64,000 nt of DNA from Bog-473 sp963817735 (lineage in GTDB: Bacteria; Actinomycetota; Acidimicrobiia; Acidimicrobiales; RAAP-2): positions 124,001-188,000 of the forward strand of contig CAWFPP010000010.1 in assembly GCA_963817735.1 (NCBI GenBank), read 5' to 3'. The notes beneath the pieces are model-generated. The model worked only from the letters and a program-made list of their open reading frames with translations. It had not been told where the DNA came from and did no database searches. Of the stretch, positions 1-8,867 are shown piece by piece. A program made the position numbers and the translations under genes. Every line of letters starts with the position of its first letter. Position 1 is the stretch's first letter.

Positions 1-362
1 GCCAGGCCTCCCACCGCCCCCCAGAGGGCCAGGCCCCGTTTCGTGCTGGCGCGCTGGTGCAGCAGCACGCCCAGGCCGGCCAGCACGACCACGGCGATCT
101 TGGCCATGAGAACCGCCTTCCAGGCCGAGTCCATGGACGAGTAGCCGTCGGCGGTCACGTTCCAGACGCCAGTGGCCAGCAGGACCACGTAGGCGGGCCA
201 GGCCAGGCGGGCGAAGGCCCGGGCCAGGGTCTTGGGGGCGTCGACCCCCAGCCCGCGGGACGGGCCCACGAGGCCGGTCATCACGATCTGGCCGCCGACC
301 CAGACCGCCGCCGCCAGGACATGGAGGGTCAGGCGGATGGTGTCGAGGGCCGGCGCCAGCAT
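1..362 (-). CDS. CopD-like integral membrane protein, C-terminus beyond window
   Basis: Reading leftward from an ATG at 362, the frame stays open to base 1, so the C-terminus lies outside the window. About 120 residues are visible. The first segment (MLAPALDTIRLTLHVLAAAV then WVGGQIVM) carries a histidine and a WxGG motif in the first membrane helix, as in CopD/DUF2269-type membrane proteins. A second hydrophobic segment (WPAYVVLLATGVWNV) and a third (AKIAVVVLAGLGVLLHQ) follow. The role is not settled: members are linked to copper uptake or are haem-like four-helix membrane proteins. It lies 11 bases downstream of the enoyl-CoA hydratase on the same strand, so the two may be co-transcribed. 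Confidence 0.7.
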   Translation of the reverse strand, partial: MLAPALDTIRLTLHVLAAAVWVGGQIVMTGLVGPSRGLGVDAPKTLARAFARLAWPAYVVLLATGVWNVTADGYSSMDSAWKAVLMAKIAVVVLAGLGVLLHQRASTKRGLALWGAVGGL

Positions 363-373
363 GGCCCGACCCT

Positions 374-1147
374 CTACTTGCCCTGCCAGTTGGGGGGGCG
401 CTTCTCGGCGAAGGCGATCGGGCCCTCCATGGCGTCGGCCGAGGTGAACACCACGCCGACGGCCTGCGCGTTGATCTTCCAGCCCTCCGCCTCGGAGACC
501 TCGCCCGCCTGCTTCATGACGCTCTTGGAGTAGCGCACGGCCAGCGGGGCGTTCTCGGCGATGCGGTCGGCCAGGGCAACGGCCTCCTCCACGACCACGG
601 TGGCGGGCACGACCCTGTTCACCAGGCCGAGGTCGTAGGCCCGGGCGGCGTCGATGGGATCACCGGTCATGGCCATCTCGAGGGCGATGGCGATGGGCAG
701 GCGCTTGGGCATGCGGATGAGGCCACCCGCGCCCGCGATGAGGCCACGCTTGGCCTCGGGGATGCCGAACGTCGCGTGCTCGGCCGCGACCACGATGTCG
801 CACGAGAGCATGATCTCGAAGCCGCCGGCCAGGGCCGACCCGTTCACCGCGGCGATGACCGGCTTGGGGAAGTCGCGCTGGGTGAGGCCGCCGAAGCCCC
901 CCGGTGCGCCCATGATGTCGCCGCCCTCGCCGCTGCTGAAGGCCTTGAGGTCCATGCCGGCGCTGAATGCCTTGTCGCCACTGCCCGTGATGACCACCAC
1001 CGCGCACTCCGGGTCCTCGGCGAGCTCGTCCATGGCGGCCGACATGGCCAGGCTGACGGGCCCGTTGATGGCGTTGCGCGCCTCGGGGCGGTTGATGGTG
1101 AGGATCTCGACGTGTCCCCGGCGTTCCCGCAGCACTTCGTCTGCCAT
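374..1147 (-). CDS. Enoyl-CoA hydratase/isomerase (crotonase family)
   Basis: A 257-residue protein of normal crotonase length. The N-terminus (VEILTINRPEARNAI) and the first oxyanion segment (GDKAFSAGMDLKAF) are typical, as is the second oxyanion region around AAVNGSALAGGFEIML and the following DIVVAAEHATFGIPEAKRGL. The family hydrates or isomerises 2-enoyl-CoA esters in the cytoplasm. Here the position after FGIPE reads AKRGL rather than the glutamate-bearing VxxGL of many hydratases, so the exact reaction is uncertain. A GGGAGC ribosome-binding sequence precedes the ATG. The CopD-like gene follows 11 bases downstream. The substrate cannot be read from sequence; acyl-CoA catabolism is likely given the rest of the window. 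Confidence 0.88.
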   Translation of the reverse strand: MADEVLRERRGHVEILTINRPEARNAINGPVSLAMSAAMDELAEDPECAVVVITGSGDKAFSAGMDLKAFSSGEGGDIMGAPGGFGGLTQRDFPKPVIAAVNGSALAGGFEIMLSCDIVVAAEHATFGIPEAKRGLIAGAGGLIRMPKRLPIAIALEMAMTGDPIDAARAYDLGLVNRVVPATVVVEEAVALADRIAENAPLAVRYSKSVMKQAGEVSEAEGWKINAQAVGVVFTSADAMEGPIAFAEKRPPNWQGK

Positions 1148-1156
1148 GGTGCTCCC

Positions 1157-1183
1157 TTCGCTGGCTTCGCTGGCTTCGCTGGC
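1157..1183. repeat. Three tandem copies of a 9-bp unit upstream of the hydratase
   Basis: The unit TTCGCTGGC is repeated three times without error immediately upstream of the hydratase ribosome-binding site. It is one of several short direct repeats at gene borders in this window. Confidence 0.85.
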
Positions 1184-1254
1184 CCCGCCGCCGGACGGCG
1201 TGGTGCGCCGCCGAGGCTACCGAACCCGGCGTCGGGGACCGTGGGGTCGCCGGG

Positions 1255-2106
1255 TCAGGGGAGGGGCTCGGGCGTGGCGGTGTCGGTGCCGGTGTCGGGC
1301 CCGGGCCCGGGCCCGGGCTCTGGTGCCAGGCCGTCGTTCGCCGCCGCCGGCGGTTGCACCGCCTCTGCCGCCCCTGCCGCCATCGTCCGTTCGTGCACGA
1401 TGCGGCCCATCAGCGCAGCAGACATGAATGATGACCGCTTCGTGTAGACGGCGGTGAAGGCGAGCAGGCTGCCTATCACGCTGGCGGTGATGAACGGGGA
1501 AACGGCAATGAAGGTCCCGGTGGGCAGTATGTCGGCCAGTGTCAGACGCGCCGAGGCCTCCACGACCAGGCCGATCCCCCAGACCACCGAAAGGGTGCGG
1601 AAGGCATGGCGCCCGAAGGGCATGTCGTGCAGCCGGTCGTAAGCGGACACCTTCGCCGGGTCCGTCCCGGCCGAGAGGTAGCGGCCGACATAGAAGATGG
1701 CCGGCCGGTCGTGCGTGTACAGCGTGACGATGCAGGCGATGCCGAAGAGCAGCGTGAAGAAGCCGTCTCGCACTTTGAGCATGTAGTCGTTGCCGCCGAA
1801 CACGGTGGAGGTGATGAGGCCGATCGCGAACCCCGCCAGGACCGCCGCCCCCACGACGTCGACCGTGCGCCGGCGGGCGAACTGGATGAGGATGAAGGCA
1901 ACGGAGAAGCAGCCGGCGACGATCAGGGCCTGGGTGTCGCTGTGCACGTGCGGGCGCGCCACGAAGTAGGCCCCGATCGGGAGGGCGGCCCCGAACGTCA
2001 GGCTGGGCAGATGCTCGCGGAGGGAGGGGATCCCGGGCTGCCAGGCCGCCTCGGGCGCAGGCGGGTCCGACGGGCCCTGGGCGCCCCCCGGTCCATCCGG
2101 TTCCAT
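1255..2106 (-). CDS. VC0807-like membrane protein
   Basis: The frame is open far upstream, but the ATG at 2106 is chosen because a TACCCT hexamer lies exactly 6 bases upstream, the leaderless spacing seen throughout this window. The 283-residue product has a proline/glycine-rich N-terminus and then five or six hydrophobic segments (for example ALPIGAYFVA, ALIVAGCFSVAFILIQFA, VVGAAVLAGFAIGLITS, FFTLLFGIACIVTLY). The pattern with YVGRYLSAG and a C-terminal FTAVYTKR resembles the VC0807 family of unknown function. The tail is a low-complexity PGPGPGPDTGTDT run encoded by a GGGCCC-type repeat at about 1297-1320. The gene is transcribed divergently from the gene at 2158. Confidence 0.75.
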   Translation of the reverse strand: MEPDGPGGAQGPSDPPAPEAAWQPGIPSLREHLPSLTFGAALPIGAYFVARPHVHSDTQALIVAGCFSVAFILIQFARRRTVDVVGAAVLAGFAIGLITSTVFGGNDYMLKVRDGFFTLLFGIACIVTLYTHDRPAIFYVGRYLSAGTDPAKVSAYDRLHDMPFGRHAFRTLSVVWGIGLVVEASARLTLADILPTGTFIAVSPFITASVIGSLLAFTAVYTKRSSFMSAALMGRIVHERTMAAGAAEAVQPPAAANDGLAPEPGPGPGPDTGTDTATPEPLP

Positions 2107-2112
2107 GCCTGC

Positions 2113-2151
2113 AGGGTACCGCCCGAAGTTCCGGATTTCGCCACGTAACAT
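2113..2151. promoter_or_regulatory. Divergent leaderless promoters
   Basis: The minus strand has TACCCT at 2118-2113, 6 bases before the ATG at 2106. The plus strand has TAACAT at 2146-2151, 6 bases before the GTG at 2158. Neither start has a Shine-Dalgarno sequence. Both are read as -10 elements giving transcripts that begin at or near the start codon. Confidence 0.55.
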
Positions 2152-2157
2152 TGTCCC

Positions 2158-2757
2158 GTGACCTTCGTGGCCCACGTCGTCGAGTTCTTCCTCATAGCGG
2201 GGCTGGTCGTGGCGCTCGGGCTCGCCACCGCCTTCTTCGTCGGGCGCAGGTACGTCCGGGCGCACTGGCGGATGCTGCACGGGCACGTGGCCGTACGCGG
2301 CGTCCTGGCCACGCTGGCGCTCCTGGCCGCTGGCCGCGAGCGCTACGCCGGGCGGGCCACGCCGGAGGACCTGAGCCGCGGCGCAACACCCCGCGTCCGC
2401 CGGCGCATGCGGGTGGCGGTCGAGGACGCCGAGATCGCCGTGGCGCACGCCGAGTCGCGCGACGCCCCCGTGGCCGAGCTGCCGGCGGTGTGCCGCTCCC
2501 TGCACACAGTGGCCGACGAGCTCGATGGGCTGCTGCGCCTGGAGCGCCGACTCCCGCCGGGTGCGAGCAAGGCCGACGTGCGGCGCCAGGTGGCCGAGGT
2601 CATCGGTGCGGCGCGCGACGTGCAGGCGGCGGCCGTGCGTGCCGGGAGCGACGCCACCGAGCCGCAGGTGCGCTCGCTGGTGCGCCATGCCCGCGACGAG
2701 GTCGACATCGTCTCCGCGGCGCTGGCCACCATGCGCTCGGTCGCCCGGCCCCGCTGA
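2158..2757 (+). CDS. Membrane-anchored protein of unknown function
   Basis: A 199-residue protein with a GTG start placed 6 bases after a TAACAT hexamer. Residues about 8-28 (FFLIAGLVVALGLATAFFVG) form one membrane segment. The rest is arginine/alanine-rich and predicted helical, with no motif I recognise. It lies upstream of the GH1 gene on the same strand with 75 bases between them. Codon use (G/C at third positions) fits a real gene. No function is proposed. Confidence 0.65.
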   Translation: MTFVAHVVEFFLIAGLVVALGLATAFFVGRRYVRAHWRMLHGHVAVRGVLATLALLAAGRERYAGRATPEDLSRGATPRVRRRMRVAVEDAEIAVAHAESRDAPVAELPAVCRSLHTVADELDGLLRLERRLPPGASKADVRRQVAEVIGAARDVQAAAVRAGSDATEPQVRSLVRHARDEVDIVSAALATMRSVARPR

Positions 2758-2832
2758 GACGTCCGCCGGGCAGGGCCGCTGGCCGTCGCCCGGCCTGGCA
2801 CGCCCACCCGCTCCGCCTGCCAAGCTGATCGG

Positions 2833-4359
2833 ATGCCCAGAGCCGCTGCGTCGCACCGTCGTCCCGCCGCAGGGGTGAGCCTGCTCGGCGACGGCTTCGC
2901 GGTGGGGGTGGCCACGTCCGGCTACCAGGTCGAGGGCGGCTTCAACGGGGACGGCGAGCCCCACAACAACTGGGCCGCTTGGGAGGGCGCCGGCCGGGCC
3001 GTCCGCTCCGGCCTGGCCTGTGATTTCTGGCGCCACCCCGAAGAGGCGCTCGACCGCGCCCAGGCCATCGGCTGCAATGCGTTCCGCCTCTCCATTGAAT
3101 GGGCCCGACTCGAACCCAGCCCGGGCGCGTACGACGCCGCCGCGCTCGAGCGCTACGCCGAGATCCTCTCCCTCTGCACCGCCCGGGGACTCGAGCCCGT
3201 CGTCACGCTGCACCACTTCACCCATCCGTTCTGGCTCGGCGAGGAGTTCTGGCTCCGGCCGGCCTCACCCGACGTCTTCGCCCGCCACGTGGCCCGGGTC
3301 GTCCCGGCCCTCGCGCCCCTTTGCCGGCGCTGGGTGACCATCAACGAGCCCAACATCGTGACGCTGATGGGCTGGATAGAGGGCTCGTGCCCACCGGGAC
3401 GGCGCATGGCGGTCTCCGACGCCTTCTGCGCCCTCGACAACCTCCTGACCGCGCACGTGCTGGCGGCCGATGTCGTCACGGGCGTGCAGCCCGACGCCGA
3501 GGTCACGATGAACACGAGCTCGTCGTCGATCTACGAGCACGACCGCATGTTGCTCGACCTGCTGCAGCTGCGCGACGCCGGAGTGGATCGCGACCAGGTC
3601 GACCGCTACATCGACGAGCGTCGGACGGTGCACGACGCCGCCTTTCCGCCGCGCCACGCCGGGGAGGCGGCGATCCGCCGGTTCTTCGCCGCGGTGTCGC
3701 CCTACGGCGCGGTGCACGAGCCAAGCCGAGGTCCGGCCTGGGGCCGGCTCCGCGGACGGACGCGCCGCCACGCGCCGCGCCGCGTCGTCGAGGCCGTGTA
3801 CGCGTCGGCGCGGCCGCGCGGCATCGACGCCGTCGGTTTCGACTGGTACGACCCGGTGGCCAGCCACGCCATGCGCTTCCCGGGCCGGCCGCGCCCGCAG
3901 GGCGGGCGGGACTGGTCGTTCGGGCGCGCCCACTGGGACGTCGAGTCGCACCCGGCCGCGCTGCGCGCCTGGTGCGTCACCGAGTCCGCGCTTCGGCCCG
4001 GCCTGCCTTTGTGGGTCGTGGAGAACGGCATGGCGACGCGGGTGCTCGACGGGCGCGCTGAGCCGCGGGAGGACGGCATGGACCGTCCCCGCTACGTGCG
4101 CGAGCATCTCGGCGCGGTGGCGGACGCGGTGGCTTCGGGGGTGCCTGTGCGCGCCTACTTCCACTGGTCGCTGATGGACAACTACGAGTGGGGTACCTAC
4201 GAGCCCCGCTACGGCCTCTTCGGGGTGGACCGCAGCGACCCGGCCGTGGTGCGCTTCATGGACACCGACGCCGCCGGCGATGACGCCGCAGGGGAATTCG
4301 CCCGGGTCGTGGCCGGCCTGCGGGCCGGGGACCGCTCGGTGCTGGGCGGTCCCGCCTGA
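2833..4359 (+). CDS. Glycoside hydrolase family 1 (beta-glucosidase-like)
   Basis: The 508-residue protein has the GH1 pattern: substrate-pocket segment GVATSGYQVEGG at about residues 24-35, the histidine of TLHHFTHP, the acid/base motif TINEPN at about 170-175, and the nucleophile motif VVENG at about 395-399. A tryptophan-rich HWSLMDNYEW near the C-terminus matches the aglycone/glycone site of the family. These enzymes hydrolyse beta-glycosides with retention and usually work in the cytoplasm; no signal peptide is evident. Length is slightly above the usual 450-480 because of extra residues around 250-330. ATG at 2833 is used; a later GTG at 2875 is possible. It ends directly against the convergent DedA gene with no intergenic base. 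Confidence 0.9.
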   Translation: MPRAAASHRRPAAGVSLLGDGFAVGVATSGYQVEGGFNGDGEPHNNWAAWEGAGRAVRSGLACDFWRHPEEALDRAQAIGCNAFRLSIEWARLEPSPGAYDAAALERYAEILSLCTARGLEPVVTLHHFTHPFWLGEEFWLRPASPDVFARHVARVVPALAPLCRRWVTINEPNIVTLMGWIEGSCPPGRRMAVSDAFCALDNLLTAHVLAADVVTGVQPDAEVTMNTSSSSIYEHDRMLLDLLQLRDAGVDRDQVDRYIDERRTVHDAAFPPRHAGEAAIRRFFAAVSPYGAVHEPSRGPAWGRLRGRTRRHAPRRVVEAVYASARPRGIDAVGFDWYDPVASHAMRFPGRPRPQGGRDWSFGRAHWDVESHPAALRAWCVTESALRPGLPLWVVENGMATRVLDGRAEPREDGMDRPRYVREHLGAVADAVASGVPVRAYFHWSLMDNYEWGTYEPRYGLFGVDRSDPAVVRFMDTDAAGDDAAGEFARVVAGLRAGDRSVLGGPA

Positions 4360-5052
4360 TCAGTCCGCGGCGCCGCCCCCCGGCTCCGATGGTGCCGCCG
4401 GCTCCGATGGTGCCGCCGGCTCCGACGGCCCCTCCATCGCCGCCTTGTCCTTGCGCCAGTGGAGCACGACGAGCACGACGATCACCAGGATGATGAGGCC
4501 GAGCACGACGTCCGACGCGATGCCGGTCGCCTTCTCGACGCTCTGCCCGACGAAGTAGCCGAGGAGGACGTAGAGCACGCCCCAGCACAGGCCGCCGGCG
4601 GCGTTGGCGGTCACGAAGGTGCGGTAGTGCATGGAAGACAGGCCGGCCAGCCCCGGGACCACGGCGCGCAGGAAGGCGGAGAAGCGGGCCACGAAGACAG
4701 CGAGGGGGCCTCGACGGTTCAGCTGATCGAGCGCGGTGTCGATGCCCTTCTGGCGTTTGCGCAGCGGACCGAGCTGCAGCAGCTGGCGCCCCCAGCGCTC
4801 GCCGATGGCGTAGCCCACCGAGTCGCCCGCGATGGCGCAGACGACGACAACGGCGACGATGCCGGCCAGGTCCACCCCGCCCTTGGAGGCCAGCACGCCC
4901 CCGAGGATGGCAGCGGTCTCGCCGGGGAACACGAAGCCGAGCATCACCGCGGCCTCGGCGAAGACGAGGACGCCGACGAGTGAGTAGGCCGGCCAGCCGT
5001 GCAGGGACAGCAGCGGTTGGAGCAGGCGGCCGATCATGGAGCGCCCGGCCAA
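4360..5052 (-). CDS. DedA family membrane protein
   Basis: A 230-residue polytopic protein with the DedA hallmarks: VFPGETAAILGGVLA near the N-terminus, then GDSVGYAIGERWGRQLL, and the FVARFSAFLRAVVPGLAGLS motif with conserved arginines. DedA proteins are linked to lipid carrier flipping and membrane homeostasis. About four hydrophobic segments are visible. The last 20 residues consist of three PSEPAA units encoded by a tandem repeat at about 4382-4427. The stop codon abuts the stop of the convergent GH1 gene. Confidence 0.9.
   Translation of the reverse strand: MAGRSMIGRLLQPLLSLHGWPAYSLVGVLVFAEAAVMLGFVFPGETAAILGGVLASKGGVDLAGIVAVVVVCAIAGDSVGYAIGERWGRQLLQLGPLRKRQKGIDTALDQLNRRGPLAVFVARFSAFLRAVVPGLAGLSSMHYRTFVTANAAGGLCWGVLYVLLGYFVGQSVEKATGIASDVVLGLIILVIVVLVVLHWRKDKAAMEGPSEPAAPSEPAAPSEPGGGAAD
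4382..4427. repeat. Three near-identical 18-bp coding repeats at the DedA 3' end
   Basis: The unit beginning GGCTCCGATGGTGCCGCC occurs three times, the last copy diverging, and encodes the PSEPAA tail of the DedA protein. It lies at the convergent junction with the GH1 gene. Confidence 0.8.
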
Positions 5053-5095
5053 GAGCGGGCGCCGGCGACGTGGTCGGCCCGCGGCACGGTGTCGG

Positions 5096-6217
5096 TCAGT
5101 TCACGGCGCGCAGGGTGTACTCGCGCGGGGTGAACTGGCGCCAGCGATCCTCCACCTGCGCCTTGAAGGCCCCGCCTTGCACGAGATGCGTGAGGATGTC
5201 GGCCTGACCCTGGGGCCGCGCCAGCATCCAGCTGTGGCCCCCGGGCACCCAGACCACCGGCGAGCGCGAAATGGCGGCGAACTCGAGTGCGGTGCTACTG
5301 GGCGTGATGCGGTCGAAGCAGCCCCACTCGTTGAGCATGGGGATCTGCTGGGCCGCCAGGTGACGCACCTCGCTGCGCTGGTCCACGCCCATGAGCATGC
5401 TGCCGACGGGCAGCGTCTGGGACATGGTGCGGATGTTCTGGCGCATGTCGGGCAGCACGGCACGGACGGTGGAGTACATGCGGCCGATGAAGAGGTCGGG
5501 CAGGTCGAAGACGACCGCAGCGACCATGTCGACCATGGGTGCCACGTCGGGCAGGAAGGGCGCCAGCACCGTCGGAAGGAGGCCGCGGCGCTCCTTCCAA
5601 CCCGGAGTGCTCACGCCGTCGCGGTAGATGAGACCGAGGGTGCGCCGCGGATGGTCGTGCGCGAATTGCACGGCGACGGCCCCGCCCATGGAGTGGCCGA
5701 GCAGGACGACTGGCCCGGCGTCCACCTTGTGCACCACCGCCATGACCTGGTGGGCCAGGTTCTCCATGGAGACGTCCGACCAGTCGAGGGGGTCGCTGCC
5801 GCCGAAGCCGGGCAGGCTCGGGTTGATGACCCGCCAGCCCAGTTGCTCGGCGAGCCGTGCGCTCTCGCGCCAGTACATGCCACCGCCGGCGAAGTAGCCG
5901 TGGATGTTGACGGCCCAGATCGGCGGCGACCCCGGTCCGTCTGGGCCGTAGGCGTCGACGTTGTCCGAGACGGCGAAGCGCAGGCGCCGGCCCTCCACCA
6001 TCATGGAGCTGGGGACCATGCGGATGGTCGGGCTCTTGCGGATCTTGCGCTCGTACTGGTCCCGCACGACCCCGAGGCCGTGAGGGGCGCGGCCAGCGTC
6101 GACGAGCTGGACCGGGGAGGGCCCGTCGGAGGGGGCGACGATGGCGCCCGAGATCTGCAGGGCGTCATCGGGCGGGGGCGTTGCCCTGGAACCGAAAATC
6201 CGACCCGCCATGCACAC
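5096..6217 (-). CDS. Alpha/beta hydrolase
   Basis: A 373-residue protein with an alpha/beta hydrolase core: the oxyanion segment AVNIHGYFAGG, a GxSxG nucleophile elbow GHSMGGAVAVQ at about residue 175, and a C-terminal histidine in PGGHSWMLARP. The stretch RVINPSLPGFGGSDPLDW is typical of C-C hydrolases, haloalkane dehalogenases and esterases. The N-terminal 80 residues are extra relative to a minimal hydrolase. The start may be the ATG at 6217 or the one two codons later. No signal peptide is clear. The substrate is unknown; ester or lactone cleavage is the general expectation. Confidence 0.8.
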   Translation of the reverse strand: MCMAGRIFGSRATPPPDDALQISGAIVAPSDGPSPVQLVDAGRAPHGLGVVRDQYERKIRKSPTIRMVPSSMMVEGRRLRFAVSDNVDAYGPDGPGSPPIWAVNIHGYFAGGGMYWRESARLAEQLGWRVINPSLPGFGGSDPLDWSDVSMENLAHQVMAVVHKVDAGPVVLLGHSMGGAVAVQFAHDHPRRTLGLIYRDGVSTPGWKERRGLLPTVLAPFLPDVAPMVDMVAAVVFDLPDLFIGRMYSTVRAVLPDMRQNIRTMSQTLPVGSMLMGVDQRSEVRHLAAQQIPMLNEWGCFDRITPSSTALEFAAISRSPVVWVPGGHSWMLARPQGQADILTHLVQGGAFKAQVEDRWRQFTPREYTLRAVN

Positions 6218-6347
6218 TCCAGTCCCGCGCTCACCTGGCGCGTCGGCCCACCCCTACCGCAATTCCTGCCTACCCACGGTATCCGAATCGGGCTGCGGTC
6301 CTGCTCTCGCGCGTGCAACGGGGCCTCAGGGCTGCGACGATGGGTCG

Positions 6348-8015
6348 ATGCACGCAGACATCGTCATTCGAGGGGGAACCGTGGTGGACGGCACCGGTGC
6401 CCCCGGTCGGGCCGCCGACGTCGCCATCACCGGCGGCCGAATCAGCGACATCGGCGCCAACCTCCAGGGCGACCGCGTCCTCGACGCGTCCGGCCAGGTC
6501 GTGAGCCCCGGCTTCGTCGACATCCACACCCATTACGACGCGCAGGTCTTCTGGGACCCGAACCTGACCCCGTCCTCCTTCCACGGGGTCACCTCTGTCA
6601 TTGCCGGGAACTGCGGCTTCTCCATCGCGCCCATCCGCGCCGACGGCGTGCCCTTGCTGGCCCGCACGCTCCAGCACGTGGAGGACATGAGCTTCGACAC
6701 CCTGGCCGCCGGTGTGCCGTGGGGCGAGTTCGAGACCTTTCCCCAGTATCTCGACGCGGTCGAGGCGCGGGGCACCGCCCTCAACTTCGGGTGCTACGTC
6801 GGGCACACCGCAGTGCGGCTCTACGTGATGGGCGAGGACGCCTACGAGCGCCCGGCGACCGAGGACGAGATCGCTGTCATGCAGGCCGTGGTGGCCGACG
6901 CCATGGCGGGCGGCGCCGCGGGCTTCGCGTCCAGCGCGTCGCCGACGCACAACGGTGACAGCGGCCGGCCCGTCCCCTCGAGGGTGGCCGACCTGGCCGA
7001 GCTGCGCGCCCTGCTCGAACCGCTCAAGCAGTGCGGGCGCGGGGTGGTGGCGCTGCTGCCGGGCGGCGTCTTCCCCAACCAGGAAGTCTTCCGGCTCCAG
7101 CGCGAGGTGGGGCGGCCCTTCACCTGGACGGCGCTGCTCACGGTGAAGGGCTACCCGTACCACGAGAAGGTCGTGGCGGAGCACGACGCCGCCTGGGCGG
7201 ACGGCGTCGAGGTGTGGCCGCAGGTGTCGTGCCGCCCCCTGGTCTTCCAGATGAACCTGTCCGAGCCCTTCACCCTCAACATGCGACCCACGTTCGCCGC
7301 GTTGATGGGCAAGTCGAAGGAGGAGCGCGTCGCCGCCTACCGCGACCCGTCGTGGCGGGCGACGGCCTGGGACGACGTCAGCGGCAAGGCCGGCGGCTTC
7401 CCCCTCAATTGGGCGGCCATTTCGGTGGCCGAATCTCGCACCCACCCCGAGCTGGCTGACCACCCGGTGGCGGTGCTGGCCGAGGAGCGGGGCTGCACTC
7501 CGCTCGACGTCATGCTCGACGTGTCGCTCGACGACGACCTCGAGGCGCGATTCTGGTCGGTGCTCGCCAACGACGACCCCGACGCCATCGCCTGGCTGCT
7601 GCCCCGTGACAACGTGCTGTTGGGCCTGGCCGATTCCGGGGCGCACGTCTCGCAGCTCTGCGACGCCTGCTTCTCGACCGACCTCCTCGGCAACTGGGTC
7701 CGCGAGCGCGGCGTCATGCCGCTCGAGCGCGCCATCCACAAGCTGACGGGCGAGCCCGCCCGCGTCTTCGGCCTGGCCGACCGGGGGACGGTCGAGGTGG
7801 GCAAGGCCGCCGACCTGTGCGTCTTCGACCCCGACACGGTGGGCCCCGGACCCCTGCGCCGCGTGCGCGACTTCCCCGCCGACGGCGAGCGTCTCACCGC
7901 GGACGCGCCGGTGGGGATGACACACACGATGGTGAACGGTGTGCCCATCCGGGTCGACGGTGCCCCCGCCGAGGAAGGTCTGGCGGAGCGGCCCGGCGTT
8001 GTCCTGCGCAGCTGA
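6348..8015 (+). CDS. D-aminoacylase-type amidohydrolase
   Basis: ATG at 6348 begins MHADIVIRGGTVVDGTG, the standard beta-sandwich opening of this amidohydrolase branch; the frame upstream is an artefact. The protein has 555 residues. The metal motif DIHTHYD (H60, H62) and the GNCGFSIAP cysteine typical of N-acyl-D-amino-acid deacylases are present, as are LADSGAHV and the C-terminal KAADLCVFDP. The family removes acyl groups from N-acyl-D-amino acids or related amides using zinc in a TIM barrel. Many actinobacterial relatives have no known substrate. It is divergent from the hydrolase at 6217. Confidence 0.87.
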   Translation: MHADIVIRGGTVVDGTGAPGRAADVAITGGRISDIGANLQGDRVLDASGQVVSPGFVDIHTHYDAQVFWDPNLTPSSFHGVTSVIAGNCGFSIAPIRADGVPLLARTLQHVEDMSFDTLAAGVPWGEFETFPQYLDAVEARGTALNFGCYVGHTAVRLYVMGEDAYERPATEDEIAVMQAVVADAMAGGAAGFASSASPTHNGDSGRPVPSRVADLAELRALLEPLKQCGRGVVALLPGGVFPNQEVFRLQREVGRPFTWTALLTVKGYPYHEKVVAEHDAAWADGVEVWPQVSCRPLVFQMNLSEPFTLNMRPTFAALMGKSKEERVAAYRDPSWRATAWDDVSGKAGGFPLNWAAISVAESRTHPELADHPVAVLAEERGCTPLDVMLDVSLDDDLEARFWSVLANDDPDAIAWLLPRDNVLLGLADSGAHVSQLCDACFSTDLLGNWVRERGVMPLERAIHKLTGEPARVFGLADRGTVEVGKAADLCVFDPDTVGPGPLRRVRDFPADGERLTADAPVGMTHTMVNGVPIRVDGAPAEEGLAERPGVVLRS

Positions 8016-8054
8016 GGCCGAGGGGACGCCGCATCGCGCGTCCGGCGGGCGCCG

Positions 8055-8867
8055 TCAGGTGACGTCGCGGCGGAAGGTGGTGAAGTAGCCGAGGGTCAGC
8101 GGCCCCAGGCCCCAGGCCAGCAGCACCAGGCCGCCCTGCCACCAGGTCAGGAGGCGGAACGCGTTGGCACCGTTGCCACCGCCACCGCCACCGCCGAAGC
8201 CCCGTGCGATGTCGCCAGCCAGCGCGGCACCGGCCCCGTTGGGGAGCCAGTTCAGGTCGTAGTGGAAGATGGCCTTGGCCAGCGCGATGAGGATGCCCTC
8301 CAGAATCAGGGTCCCGCCGATGGTGAGGAGGATGGCGGCCACCTGGTTCTTGACCAGGGTCCCGAAGCCCAGGCCGAAGAGGCCGAGCAGGACGGCCGAC
8401 GCCAGCAGCCCGGGGATCACCGCGCCGATCTGATCCGTCACCTGGGAGGTGACACCACCGAGGGCAGCGTTCCAGGGCAGCGCCACGGCGGCCACGGCCA
8501 CCAGCCCCAGGAGCGCGATGAAGATAGACCACAGCGCGGTGGCGATGACCTTGGACAGCAGGACCCGGCTGCGCACCGGGACCAGGACGAATGAGGTCGT
8601 GATGGTCTTCTGGCGGTATTCGCTGGTGATGCACAGCACGCCGAGGATCGGCGCCAGGATCTCTATGCCGAAGTAGCCCGAGCCGAGAAGGCGACGGCGC
8701 TGGCTGAGTGACGAGACGAAATAGAACGTGTGGCCCGGGAAGCCGCCGGCGGACGCCAGCACGATCAGGATGCCCAGGACCGTGAGCGGGAACGCCAGGG
8801 CGAACGTGACCCACACACCGGGCATGGTGCGGATCTTGAGGAGCTCGGCCCGCAGGGCGTTGATCAT
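8055..8867 (-). CDS. ABC-2 type transporter permease
   Basis: A 270-residue protein starting MINALRAELLKIRTMPGVW, a typical ABC-2 permease N-terminus just before the first membrane helix (VTFALAFPLTVLGILIVLA). Further helices include ILGVLCITSEYRQKTI with the conserved EYR, ALWSIFIALLGLVAVAAVALP, and ILLTIGGTLILEGILI. A glycine-rich loop sits near residue 225. Its ATG overlaps the stop of the ATP-binding gene by 4 bases (ATGA), so the two are translationally coupled and form one exporter. The cargo is unknown. Confidence 0.9.
   Translation of the reverse strand: MINALRAELLKIRTMPGVWVTFALAFPLTVLGILIVLASAGGFPGHTFYFVSSLSQRRRLLGSGYFGIEILAPILGVLCITSEYRQKTITTSFVLVPVRSRVLLSKVIATALWSIFIALLGLVAVAAVALPWNAALGGVTSQVTDQIGAVIPGLLASAVLLGLFGLGFGTLVKNQVAAILLTIGGTLILEGILIALAKAIFHYDLNWLPNGAGAALAGDIARGFGGGGGGGNGANAFRLLTWWQGGLVLLAWGLGPLTLGYFTTFRRDVT

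Noticed and set aside
5036..6958. Plus-strand frame of 640 codons
   Set aside because: Antisense to the alpha/beta hydrolase and out of frame with the amidohydrolase; no motif.
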